A DNA stretch of 40,755 nt, from assembly GCA_029210545.1 (NCBI GenBank), contig JARGFV010000010.1, positions 1 to 40,755 on the forward strand, read 5' to 3'. Shown here one piece after another: positions 6,617-14,802 of the stretch; position 1 is the first letter of the stretch; the number at the start of each line of letters is the position of its first letter. This DNA is from a bacterium (lineage in GTDB: Bacteria > BMS3Abin14). Made by a program: the position numbers and the translations under genes. The notes under the pieces are model-generated. The model was given only the letters and a program-made list of their open reading frames with translations, was not told the DNA's origin and searched no databases.

Positions 6617-8132
6617 CAAACCACTGCTGACTCCACAGGATGATTACAACCGGATCCTGGAAAACAACGTTCATCCGCCCGGCTGGGTTAACCCGAAGCC
6701 GCAGAGCCGGTACAACCTGGTTGTTATCGGAGCAGGAACGGCCGGGCTGGTGACAGCGGCCGGGGCAGCCGGCCTGGGAGCAAGGGTGGCCCTGGTTGAA
6801 AGACATCTCATGGGTGGTGACTGCCTCAACGTGGGGTGCGTCCCTTCCAAATGCCTTATCCGGTCTGCCCGTGCGGCGGCGGACGTCAGGGACGCGGCCC
6901 GTTTCGGCATCGAGGTGACCGAAGGCTACGAAGTGGATTTCGCTGCCGTTATGGAGCGGATGCGAAGGCTTCGTTCGGGGATCAGCGCCAACGACTCCGC
7001 CCGGCGCTTTTCCGGGGAGTTGGGTGTCGACCTCTTCCTCGGGGAAGGGAGCTTTACGGGGCCCGACACCGTGGAGGTGGATGGCGCAAGGCTCCGGTTC
7101 AAGAAAGCCGTGATCGCCACGGGAGCTAGAGCTTTCGTTCCCCCGATAGACGGCCTTGCCGATACCGGGTATCTCACCAACGAGACGGTTTTCTCCCTTA
7201 CAGAAAGGCCGGAGCGCCTCGCCGTCATCGGTGCCGGTCCCCTGGGCTGCGAAATGGCCCAGACCTTCCAGAGGCTGGGCTGCCGGGTTTCCCTTCTGGA
7301 GATGGGACCCCGAATCCTATCAAGGGAAGATCGTGACGCAGCCCTCATGGTAGAGGCTGCCATGGTTCGTGACGGGGTCGAACTGATCCTGTCTTGCGGC
7401 ATTACCCGGGTGGAGAAGGGGGCTGACGGTAAAACCGTTCACCTGCAATGCGGGGGTGACGAGAAAACGATCACGGTGGACGAGATCCTTGTCGGCGTGG
7501 GACGGGTGCCCAACGTGGATGGTCTGAACCTGGAAGGCGTGGGAGTCGATTACGACGAGCGCAGCGGCGTCAGGGTCAACGACCGTCTTCAGACCACGAA
7601 CCCGGCCATCTACGCGGCCGGGGATATCTGCTTCCCTTACAAGTTCACGCATACCGCCGATGCCCTGGCCCGGATCGTCATCCAGAACACCCTGTTCCGG
7701 GGGCGGAAGAAGACCAGCGCCCTTACCATACCATGGTGCACATACACCGACCCAGAGGTCGCTCACGTGGGCATGTACGAAGGTGATGCGGCCTCAAGAG
7801 GGGTCGAGGTCCACACCATAACGGTTCCCATGGCTGATGTGGACCGGGCCATAGCCGAAGATGAAACCGGGGGGATGGTACGGATCCACCTGAAAAAGGG
7901 GACCGATACCATCCTTGGAGCCACCATCGTCGCCCGTCACGCAGGGGAGATGATCAGCGAACTCTCGGTGGCCATGGCCGCGAAGATGGGTCTCGGCGCT
8001 CTCTCTTCAGTCATCCATCCCTACCCCACCCAGGCCGAAGGGATCCGCAAGGCCGCGGATGCTTACAACAGGACGCGGCTCACGCCGGGAGTGAAAAAGG
8101 TTTTTGAAACGATCCTGAGATGGCAGAGGTAG
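6609..8132 (+). CDS. MerA-like pyridine nucleotide-disulfide oxidoreductase
   Basis: The 507-residue FAD enzyme has the dinucleotide motif VIGAGTAGLVTA (near residue 40), redox-active disulfide GGDCLNVGCVPSKC (C72, C77), a second Rossmann motif VIGAGPLGCEMAQ, FAD motif YAAGDI and dimerisation signature HPYPTQAEG near the end. It lacks both the N-terminal heavy-metal domain and the C-terminal vicinal Cys pair of true mercuric reductase, so mercury reduction is unlikely. The N-terminal 30 residues (QDDYNRILENNVHPPGW) are characteristic of the flavoproteins paired with TVP38. The start at 6609 has AGAGGAG upstream and overlaps the previous stop. A longer frame from 6456 was rejected. The natural substrate is unknown. 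Confidence 0.9.
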   Translation: MGDKPLLTPQDDYNRILENNVHPPGWVNPKPQSRYNLVVIGAGTAGLVTAAGAAGLGARVALVERHLMGGDCLNVGCVPSKCLIRSARAAADVRDAARFGIEVTEGYEVDFAAVMERMRRLRSGISANDSARRFSGELGVDLFLGEGSFTGPDTVEVDGARLRFKKAVIATGARAFVPPIDGLADTGYLTNETVFSLTERPERLAVIGAGPLGCEMAQTFQRLGCRVSLLEMGPRILSREDRDAALMVEAAMVRDGVELILSCGITRVEKGADGKTVHLQCGGDEKTITVDEILVGVGRVPNVDGLNLEGVGVDYDERSGVRVNDRLQTTNPAIYAAGDICFPYKFTHTADALARIVIQNTLFRGRKKTSALTIPWCTYTDPEVAHVGMYEGDAASRGVEVHTITVPMADVDRAIAEDETGGMVRIHLKKGTDTILGATIVARHAGEMISELSVAMAAKMGLGALSSVIHPYPTQAEGIRKAADAYNRTRLTPGVKKVFETILRWQR

Positions 8133-8140
8133 GTGTATAC

Positions 8141-8166
8141 TTGATGACTTTTTGCGAAGTCATCAA
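8141..8166. repeat. Solo terminal hairpin of the dispersed repeat
   Basis: TTGATGACTT / AAGTCATCAA around TTTGCG is the same as the terminal hairpin of copies B and E, here without the rest of the element. It lies 9 bp after the flavoprotein stop and may serve as its 3' end structure. Confidence 0.7.
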
Positions 8167-8266
8167 GAATTCTGCTTACTTCTTCCAGCAGGCAGCGGGC
8201 TTTTCCAGTATCTCCATAACCCAGAGCTTCGGTAAGAATTAAATGGTATCTACGTTTCTGGTTTGG
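8141..8266 (-). pseudogene. Possible 3' remnant of a four-helix-bundle (S23-type) protein
   Basis: The minus strand encodes RRYHLILTEALGYGD and LLEEVSRILDDFAKSHQ, open from an in-frame stop near 8270. The pattern YHL-LGYG-LLEEVSRIL resembles the C-terminus of small four-helix-bundle proteins of the 23S rRNA intervening-sequence type. There is no start codon and no N-terminal two-thirds. The last residues are encoded by the solo repeat hairpin. The assignment is tentative. Confidence 0.35.
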
Positions 8267-8400
8267 GGTTAATCAATCATGAGAAAGTGTGTGCAAAATC
8301 GTTGCCTGATCATATGCATCAGTAGCTCTCGCCTATCTGGTTTTAAAGTTCTACGCCCTGGATGCCGGGTACCGCATACCGGGTACTGGGTACTGGCCTC

Positions 8401-9834
8401 ATGAATTTCCGCCTCATCCTGTTCACCCGCTACCCCGTTCCCGGTTCTACAAAAACCCGCCTCATCCCGGCCCTGGGTGCCGAAGGCGCTGCCGATCTTC
8501 AGCGTGAAATGACGGAACACATCCTGAGTCGGCTCCGCCCTCTGGGGGGAGAAGGGGTCGAGATCGAGGTGCGGTACGATGGAGGGGACGAAAGTGCCAT
8601 GGCCGCCTGGCTGGGAGACGGCCTCCTTTTAACGGCGCAGGGTGCGGGAGACCTCGGGCAGCGGATGGAGCGAGCGTTTACGGGCGCCTTCGCGGACGGC
8701 ATAAAAAAGGCTGTCATCGTCGGCGGCGACTGCCCTGAGCTGGACGCTCCGGATGTCCGGGAAGCGCTGGCGCTGCTGGAGGACAACCCCATTGTCCTGG
8801 GACCGGCCTCCGACGGAGGCTATTACCTCATCGCCATGACATCGAGCGCATCGCCGGCTCTTTATGGGGCCGTGTTCTCAGATATCCCGTGGGGGACGAG
8901 GGAAGTTCTATGGCGTACGGTCAACGCCCTGGCAGACGCTGGTATGGACATGGGGCTCCTGGATGAAAAAGCAGATGTGGACGAGCCGGAGGATCTCGCC
9001 GTTTGGGAAACGGCGAGATCCAAGCGTAAAGCACGAAGCGCGAAGAGAGAGCCAGTTACCAAATGGTTCGCTTCTCCCTTCGAAGCAAGTCCCAAGTACC
9101 CGGTACCCAGTACTCAGGAAAGCAAACCTCAGGCGATCTCGGTAATTATTCCAACTCTCAACGAGGAGGAGCGGATCGGGGAGCTTCTGGTCGCCCTTGA
9201 GGATGAGGGTGTTGAGGTTGTGGTTGCCGATGGAGGCAGCACGGACAACACAGTGTCCATTTGCGAGGAGGCAGGGGTCAGGGTTGAAGTTTCACCCCGG
9301 GGGCGTGCGGAGCAGATGAACGCGGGTGCTGAGGCTGCGTCCGGGGATATTCTCCTTTTCCTCCACGCGGATACCCGCTTGCCCGAGGGGTTCGCCTTCA
9401 ATGTCAGGAAAGCGGTTGCGTATGGTGCAGCCGGAGGGGCGTTTCTTTTCGGAACAGACAGCGACACGGCTTCCATGAGGCTCATAGAGAATGCGGTCCA
9501 TTTCCGGACCGTCAGGCTTGGTATTGTTTTTGGTGATCAGGCGATTTTTATCCGTTCCGAAACTTTCCGGAAGATCGGCGGTTTTCCAGATCTTCCGGTC
9601 ATGGAAGATTACGAGCTGTGGAAGCGGCTGGGCAAGGCGGGCAGGCGGGAACTGATTCCCCTGCAGGTCACGACATCTTCCCGGAAATGGACGGATCGAG
9701 GTGTCTGGCGCACCACCCTCATCAACCAGGCGGTCATGTGGCTGTATGTCCTGGGGGTGGATCCGGGGTGGCTGGGGAGATGGTATGGGAAAACAGGGAG
9801 AAGGGAGAAGGGAAAAGGGAAAAGGGATTTATGA
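8401..9834 (+). CDS. Fused rSAM/selenodomain-associated transferases 1 and 2 (TIGR04282-TIGR04283)
   Basis: The 477-residue protein joins two GT-A-fold transferase domains. Residues 1-205 (LILFTRYPVPGSTKTRL; GDCPELDAPDV; GPASDGGYYLIAM) match the CofC/MobA-like TIGR04282 family. Residues about 245-470 (SVIIPTLNEEERIGELL; VVADGGSTDNTV; LFLHADTRLPEGF; GDQAIFIR) match the family-2 glycosyltransferase TIGR04283. Both families are named for co-occurrence with the radical SAM/selenodomain protein, and arsS lies 2.7 kb upstream. They are usually separate genes. The roughly 40-residue linker (KRKARSAKREPV...KYPVPSTQES) is encoded by DNA like the local intergenic repeats, so the fusion looks recent. 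The start at 8401 (MNFRLILF) fits the family; the frame is open upstream to 8362, but that part is repeat sequence. Confidence 0.9.
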   Translation: MNFRLILFTRYPVPGSTKTRLIPALGAEGAADLQREMTEHILSRLRPLGGEGVEIEVRYDGGDESAMAAWLGDGLLLTAQGAGDLGQRMERAFTGAFADGIKKAVIVGGDCPELDAPDVREALALLEDNPIVLGPASDGGYYLIAMTSSASPALYGAVFSDIPWGTREVLWRTVNALADAGMDMGLLDEKADVDEPEDLAVWETARSKRKARSAKREPVTKWFASPFEASPKYPVPSTQESKPQAISVIIPTLNEEERIGELLVALEDEGVEVVVADGGSTDNTVSICEEAGVRVEVSPRGRAEQMNAGAEAASGDILLFLHADTRLPEGFAFNVRKAVAYGAAGGAFLFGTDSDTASMRLIENAVHFRTVRLGIVFGDQAIFIRSETFRKIGGFPDLPVMEDYELWKRLGKAGRRELIPLQVTTSSRKWTDRGVWRTTLINQAVMWLYVLGVDPGWLGRWYGKTGRREKGKGKRDL

Positions 9835-10035
9835 ATCTCATATCCCACATCTCAAAGTGGTGAAGATTCCAATCAACAACGCAGTTCCTTGAGATCTGAG
9901 ATTTGAGATCCGAGATGGTGATTCCTGGATTCCATCCCTCCTTCCTCCTCCCTCCTTCCTCCTCCCTCCTCCCTCCTCCCTCCTCCCTGCTCTTTCCCCT
10001 TTCCCCTTTCCCCTTTCCACTGTTATTCTCCCTCC
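9835..10035 (+). repeat. Intergenic short-word repeats, including a polypyrimidine tract
   Basis: This holds variants of GAGATTTGAGATCCGAGAT (about 9893-9915) and then tandem TCCTCCC (about 9945-9990) and CTTTCCC (about 9993-10018) units up to the next gene. The reverse complement of the same words recurs at 33931-33986. No gene is seen. Confidence 0.8.
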
Positions 10036-10647
10036 ATGTCCCAACTTGCCTGGTTCCTCATCTTTCCCCTCGTCGGCGCCCTCGTCGGCTGGTTCACCAA
10101 CTGGCTGGCTATCCTCATGCTTTTCCGTCCCCGTCAGCCGATCCGTGTCCTCTGGTGGTCTCTTCAGGGTGTCATTCCGCGTCGCCACTACCAGTTCGCC
10201 GACCGCATTGCTGAAACGGTGGAGAAGAGCCTCCTGACGCGGGAGGATCTGGATAAGGCCATGTCGGGGGTCGGGTGGCACGAGGAGATAAGCCGTCTCA
10301 TAAGGGATGTCCTCCACGACAGGGGGCCGGGAGGGATCATCGAACAGATCCCCGGCGTCGCCCAGATCTGGAAGAACATCGTCCTGCCTTCCCTTCAGGA
10401 GGTTCTGAGCCGAGAGGTGATCCGGTTTGTCGAGGGGTACCGGTCCGGGTTCGTGGACCGGCTCAGGGATTCGGTGGATGTCAGGGAGATCGTCCGGTCC
10501 AGGGTGGAGCAGTTCGAGATCGAAACCCTGGAAAATCTGGTGATGTCAGTGGCCCGCAGGGAGTTCGGCCACATCCAGGTTGTGGGAGCGATCACCGGCG
10601 CCCTCATCGGGGTGATCCAGGGGCTGATCCTGCTGCTGGCAGGATGA
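10036..10647 (+). CDS. DUF445 family membrane-anchored protein
   Basis: The 203-residue protein begins with the family hallmark VGALVGWFTNWLAILMLFRPRQP in its first transmembrane segment (about residues 5-32). A long helical, mostly soluble middle follows (30-180), and a closing hydrophobic segment (GAITGALIGVIQGLILLLAG) ends it. DUF445 (YheB-like) proteins have no settled biochemical role. The start is the first methionine after the polypyrimidine tract (CTCCCTCCATG); no clear ribosome site precedes it. It faces the MscS gene convergently. Confidence 0.85.
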   Translation: MSQLAWFLIFPLVGALVGWFTNWLAILMLFRPRQPIRVLWWSLQGVIPRRHYQFADRIAETVEKSLLTREDLDKAMSGVGWHEEISRLIRDVLHDRGPGGIIEQIPGVAQIWKNIVLPSLQEVLSREVIRFVEGYRSGFVDRLRDSVDVREIVRSRVEQFEIETLENLVMSVARREFGHIQVVGAITGALIGVIQGLILLLAG

Positions 10648-10824
10648 CTTGAGTGCAGAGTGTAGAGTACAGAGGGCAGAGGTGTAAAAAAAGACCAAAG
10701 ATCAACAGCTGACCCACCGCACCCTTCCGAATATTTACCGCGTGATAAACGAGCGAGAGAAAGCCTTTTCTACCCTATACCTGCTTACTCCCTTACTCCC
10801 TTACCGCTCTTCCCACCGGCACCC

Positions 10825-11937
10825 TCATGTCTCCGCGTCCATCGGTTCTCTGGAAGCTCCAGACTTCGGTGCGTCTCCGTTTCTGTCCCGCAGGTTCAAC
10901 GTCAACTGTGGATTGTCCGGGATGTCCAGGGTCACCATGTTAAACGGTATGGTGATCCCTTCCTCGTTGTAGCGCCGTTTCAGGTGTTTGACGAACTCGT
11001 GGGTCAGTTCGTAACCGCTGAGGAACTCCTCCACGGCCAGAACGGCCCTGAAATTGATGCTCGAGCTCCCGAACTCGTTGTACCGTATCCTGGGTTCATG
11101 GTCACGCTTGGCTCCGTTCACCGCGGCCTGGACATCACGGATCACTTCCAGGGTGACCCTCTCCACCTGCTCCAGGTCGCTGTCGTAGTGCACCCCCACG
11201 GGGACGAAGACCAGCATCTCCTTTGCCGGCTGGTGGTAGTTCGTGAGGATGGCCGAGGCAAGCTTTGAGTTGGGAACGATGACCATGTTGTTGTTGATCC
11301 CTTTAATGGTCGTGTTGCGCCAGGTCACGTCGGTGACATACCCCTCCTCGCCGGTGTCGAGGTGGACAAAGTCACCGGGCTTGACCTGGCGCGCGGCGAT
11401 GATCTGCAGACCTGCGAAAAGGTTGGAAAGGGTCTCCTGGAGCGCCAGTGCCACCGCCAGGCCTCCCACCCCGAGAGCCGTGAGGACCGGCGTGATGGAG
11501 ACGCCGAGGGTCTGGAGGATGACGAGGATGCCCAGGATGTAGACCCCGAGCTTGATGAGGTTGGAAAAAAGGGAGATGGTGGGTGTATCGCCTTTCCCTT
11601 TCCCGGCCTTGAGGTCAAAAATACCAACGGAGATCCGGGCGAGGAGCACGGTCAGTGACAGCAGGAACAAAACAACAGGGATCTTTTCAAGGAACCGGAT
11701 GAGGTCCGGTTTCATGGGGGCGGCCGCAATGGCGCCGGAGAGGCCGGCAAGGAACCCCCACAGCAGGACCATCCCCTTCAGGGACCGGGCGACGAGGGTC
11801 ACCGAGTCGATGTCGAGCCTCCTGGCTGCCCTGAGCAAGAGGGGCAGGATCACCCTCTCTGCCAGCAATCCCAGGGTAATACCGCCAACCAGAAAAGCGG
11901 CGGGGATCAGCCACTCCTGTAACCATTCGATCTGCAT
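10825..11937 (-). CDS. MscS-family small-conductance mechanosensitive channel
   Basis: The 370-residue protein has about four membrane helices (residues 8-30, 50-72, 85-107, 130-150) and the pore-lining MscS helix (LTALGVGGLAVALALQETLSNLFAGLQI). The beta domain (VKPGDFVHLDTGEEGYVTDVTWRNTTIKG...NNMVIVPNSKLASA) and alpha/beta C-terminal vestibule domain follow. It releases osmolytes on hypo-osmotic shock. The frame also offers a TTG two codons upstream at 11943, but the GGGAGGG ribosome site (11944-11950) touches that codon and sits 6 nt from the ATG at 11937, so the ATG is chosen. Confidence 0.92.
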   Translation of the reverse strand: MQIEWLQEWLIPAAFLVGGITLGLLAERVILPLLLRAARRLDIDSVTLVARSLKGMVLLWGFLAGLSGAIAAAPMKPDLIRFLEKIPVVLFLLSLTVLLARISVGIFDLKAGKGKGDTPTISLFSNLIKLGVYILGILVILQTLGVSITPVLTALGVGGLAVALALQETLSNLFAGLQIIAARQVKPGDFVHLDTGEEGYVTDVTWRNTTIKGINNNMVIVPNSKLASAILTNYHQPAKEMLVFVPVGVHYDSDLEQVERVTLEVIRDVQAAVNGAKRDHEPRIRYNEFGSSSINFRAVLAVEEFLSGYELTHEFVKHLKRRYNEEGITIPFNMVTLDIPDNPQLTLNLRDRNGDAPKSGASREPMDAET

Positions 11938-12007
11938 CGGCAACCCTCCCCGGATTGGCCCTGCTCCCTGATTTCCTTAGCGTTTTGACGACCATATTGT
12001 ATCATAA

Positions 12008-12070
12008 AAAAAAGGGCGCCCCCGGAATTGTAAAATCAGACCCATCGCAATTCCGGGCGCGCCCTTTTTT
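12008..12070. terminator. Terminator-like hairpin between divergent genes
   Basis: Two 23-nt arms (12008-12030 and 12048-12070) pair with one mismatch around a 17-nt loop. There are A-runs on the left and a T-run on the right, so it would look like an intrinsic terminator on either strand. It sits in the common upstream region of MscS (leftward) and CorA (rightward), where a terminator is not expected. Confidence 0.7.
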
Positions 12071-12149
12071 ATAAGTCTCCCGGTATGGTACTATTCTGAC
12101 AGGGACAGGTACGGGGCGTGTTACGGACTCTTGGGACTGCCGGGAGAGG

Positions 12150-13268
12150 ATGATGGAAAGAGTGAAAGGGAAGGTAAAGAGGCGCAGGGTGTTTCACCGC
12201 CGGACCATGCCCGGGGAGGTTCCCGGAACCGTCCAGACAGATCCCGGCGCCCCTTTCCCGGTGATCCACATCATCTCCTTTTCTCCCGAGGAGAGCGTGG
12301 AGGTCGAGCACGCGACGGTTGAGGAAATCGGTTCCTGCCTGGAAAAGTGGCCCGTTACGTGGGTCAACGTGGACGGCCTGGGGGATGCCGACACCCTCAT
12401 TGCCCTGGCTGAACTTTTCGGGATCCACGGGCTGGCCCTCGAGGATGTGGTCCACGTTCACCAGAGGCCCAAGGTCGAGGAGTACGAGGATAACCTTTTC
12501 ATCGTGGCGCGGATGCTGTCGCTGGCAGAGGGGCGGGTCGGCTCCGAGCAGGTGGGGGTCTTCCTCGGTGACAGGTTTGTGCTGACCTTCCAGGAGCGCC
12601 AGGGCGACTGTCTCGATCCGGTCCGTGAAAGGATCCGCAAAGCCCGTGGCCGGATCAGAAAATTCGGGGCAGACTACCTCGCCTACGCTATCCTCGACGC
12701 TGTGGTCGACGCCTGGTTCCCCCTGCTGGAAGATTACGGTGAACTGTTGGACAATCTTGAGGTCGTCATTCTCGACGAACCCGACGAGACCACCGTTAAT
12801 GACATCCACCGGGTCAAGCGCGACCTGATGGAGATAAGGCGCACCGTTTGGCCCATGCGGGAAACGGTCAACTCATTGTTCAGGAACGATTCCTTCATCA
12901 AACCGGAAACCCAGCTGTACCTCCGGGACTGCTACGATCACGTTGCCCAGGTCATCGACATGGTGGAAAGTTACCGTGACATGGCCAGCGGACTCATGGA
13001 CGTTTACCTCTCCTCGATCAGCAACCGCATGAACGAGGTGATGAAAGTCCTCACTATCATCGCCACCATCTTTATCCCCCTGACCTTCGTGGCGGGGATC
13101 TACGGCATGAACTTCAACACCGAAGCGTCTCCCTTTAACATGCCGGAACTCAATTGGAAGTACGGCTACCCGGCTTTCTGGGGCCTGATGCTCGTCATAG
13201 GCGGTGCCATGGCCCTTTTCTTTCGCAGTCGCGGGTGGCTGGGTGGGGGAAAACGACCCCGCAGTTGA
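12150..13268 (+). CDS. corA: CorA-family magnesium/cobalt transporter
   Basis: The 372-residue protein has a large cytoplasmic N-terminal alpha/beta domain (VNVDGLGDADTLIALAELFGIHGLALEDVVH), the long stalk helix (about 215-300), and two C-terminal membrane helices. The pore signature YGMNF lies between the helices at about residue 318. CorA forms a pentameric channel for magnesium (also cobalt or nickel). The start at 12150 follows GGGAGAGG; a second in-frame ATG follows immediately. Upstream is the terminator-like hairpin shared with the divergent MscS gene. The basic N-terminus (KVKRRRVFHRR) is longer than usual but plausible. Confidence 0.93.
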   Translation: MMERVKGKVKRRRVFHRRTMPGEVPGTVQTDPGAPFPVIHIISFSPEESVEVEHATVEEIGSCLEKWPVTWVNVDGLGDADTLIALAELFGIHGLALEDVVHVHQRPKVEEYEDNLFIVARMLSLAEGRVGSEQVGVFLGDRFVLTFQERQGDCLDPVRERIRKARGRIRKFGADYLAYAILDAVVDAWFPLLEDYGELLDNLEVVILDEPDETTVNDIHRVKRDLMEIRRTVWPMRETVNSLFRNDSFIKPETQLYLRDCYDHVAQVIDMVESYRDMASGLMDVYLSSISNRMNEVMKVLTIIATIFIPLTFVAGIYGMNFNTEASPFNMPELNWKYGYPAFWGLMLVIGGAMALFFRSRGWLGGGKRPRS

Positions 13269-13332
13269 GTCCTCAGCTTGAAGCGCTGGATATGAACATC
13301 CCCAGTGACCTTTGTTCCGCCAGGAGGTTTTC

Positions 13333-14802
13333 GTGAACGGGGAAAAGCAAGACAAGCCGCTTATTCTGCTCACGGGAGCCTCAGGCTACATCGGAGGCCG
13401 CCTGCTTCCCTTGTTGGAAAACAAAGGTCTCCGGGTCCGGTGTATCGCCCGTCATCCGGCGTACCTGATATCAAGGGTGGGTAAGGGGACGGAGGTGGTT
13501 CACGCTGATCTCCTGGAGCCCGATAGCCTTGAAGCCGCCCTGGAGGGCGTCCAGGCCGCATACTACCTGGTCCACTCCATGGGGGCGGCGGGCGATTTTG
13601 AGGAAAGGGACCGGGTGGCGGCGCAAAACTTCGGACGCGCCGCACAGAAGGCCGGTGTGGACCGGATCGTCTACCTGGGGGGGTTGGCGCAGGGGGAGGA
13701 GCTGTCAACTCACCTTGCCAGCCGGCATGAGGTGGGAAGGATCCTGGCTGACTCCGGTGTCCCGGTCATCGAGTTTCGCGCCTCCATTATCATCGGTTCG
13801 GGCAGCCTGTCCTTCGAGATGGTCAGGGCGCTGGTTGAGCGGCTTCCGGTCATGACGACTCCCATGTGGGTGCGGTCCTGCACCCAGCCCATCGCTGTTG
13901 AGGATGCCCTGGCTTACCTCGTCTCGGCCCTCGACCTTCCTGAAGGACAGGAGGGTATCTTCGAGATAGGCGGCGCCGACCGCGTTTCCTACGACGGCAT
14001 CCTCCGGGAGTACGCCCGACAGAGGGGCCTTCCCCGGCTCATCATCCCCGTGCCTTTCATGTCGCCCCACCTGTCCAGCCACTGGCTGGCGCTGGTTACT
14101 CCGCTTTACGCGAAAGTGGGCCGCAAGCTCATCGAGGGGGTGCGTAACGACAGCTGCGTCGCGGACCCGCGGGCGCTGCAAATGTTCGATATTCAGCCCA
14201 GGGGGCTTTCCGATGCCATAGCCAGGGCCATTGCCAACGAGGATCAGCAGATCGCCGCCACCCACTGGTCCGATGCCCTTGCGGACAGGAGCGACGAACA
14301 CCACTGGTGGGGGCTGCCCTTCGGAACACGTCGTGTGGATTCCTACTCGCGGTTCCTGTGTTATGAACCGGAAGAGGTCTTCGCTCCCATCCAGTGCATC
14401 GGCGGGGAAAATGGATGGTACGCTTACAACTGGATGTGGAAGTTTCGGGGGGCGATGGACCGGATCAGCGGCGGTGTCGGTCTGCGCCGGGGCCGTCGCG
14501 ACCCCTTTGATATCAGGGAGGGGGACGCCATCGATTTCTGGCGGGTTGAAAAGTACGTCAAGGACCGTCTGCTCCTCCTTTACGCAGAGATGAAGCTTCC
14601 GGGGCGGGCATGGCTTTATTTCGAGGTCGGCCCCCACGAGGGAGGTTCAGAGGTCCGGATGACAGCCGTGTTCGATCCTGTCGGGGTCTGGGGAAGGGTA
14701 TACTGGTACGCGGTCTACCCCTTCCACTTTTTTGTCTTTAACGGGATGTTCCGGGGGATCGTCAGGACCATCGAGCGCAGCAGAAAGGAGTGTACCGTCT
14801 GA
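13333..14802 (+). CDS. NAD(P)-binding SDR-like protein with DUF2867 domain (YbjT type)
   Basis: The 489-residue protein has an atypical SDR Rossmann domain (LLTGASGYIGGRLLPLLENKGL near the start; AAYYLVHSMG; about 1-290) and a C-terminal DUF2867 domain (about 310-480; HHWWGLPFG, RRGRRDPFDIREGDAIDFWRV). Its reaction is unknown; family members are probable NAD(P)H-dependent reductases or epimerases. A GTG at 13333 is chosen because AGGAGG (13322-13327) ends 5 nt before it; the TTG at 13312 precedes the ribosome site. The stop overlaps the TspO start by one base, so the two are translationally coupled. Confidence 0.88.
   Translation: MNGEKQDKPLILLTGASGYIGGRLLPLLENKGLRVRCIARHPAYLISRVGKGTEVVHADLLEPDSLEAALEGVQAAYYLVHSMGAAGDFEERDRVAAQNFGRAAQKAGVDRIVYLGGLAQGEELSTHLASRHEVGRILADSGVPVIEFRASIIIGSGSLSFEMVRALVERLPVMTTPMWVRSCTQPIAVEDALAYLVSALDLPEGQEGIFEIGGADRVSYDGILREYARQRGLPRLIIPVPFMSPHLSSHWLALVTPLYAKVGRKLIEGVRNDSCVADPRALQMFDIQPRGLSDAIARAIANEDQQIAATHWSDALADRSDEHHWWGLPFGTRRVDSYSRFLCYEPEEVFAPIQCIGGENGWYAYNWMWKFRGAMDRISGGVGLRRGRRDPFDIREGDAIDFWRVEKYVKDRLLLLYAEMKLPGRAWLYFEVGPHEGGSEVRMTAVFDPVGVWGRVYWYAVYPFHFFVFNGMFRGIVRTIERSRKECTV

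Noticed and set aside
6609-8132. True mercuric reductase (merA)
   Set aside because: It lacks the N-terminal metal-binding domain and the C-terminal vicinal cysteines; no mer genes are nearby.
9945-10020. CRISPR-like or minisatellite array
   Set aside because: Units are 7-10 bp low-complexity words without spacers.
13705-14637. 310-codon antisense frame opposite the SDR/DUF2867 gene
   Set aside because: It is antisense to a well-supported gene, with no recognisable motifs and no ribosome site; long antisense frames are expected in GC-rich coding DNA.
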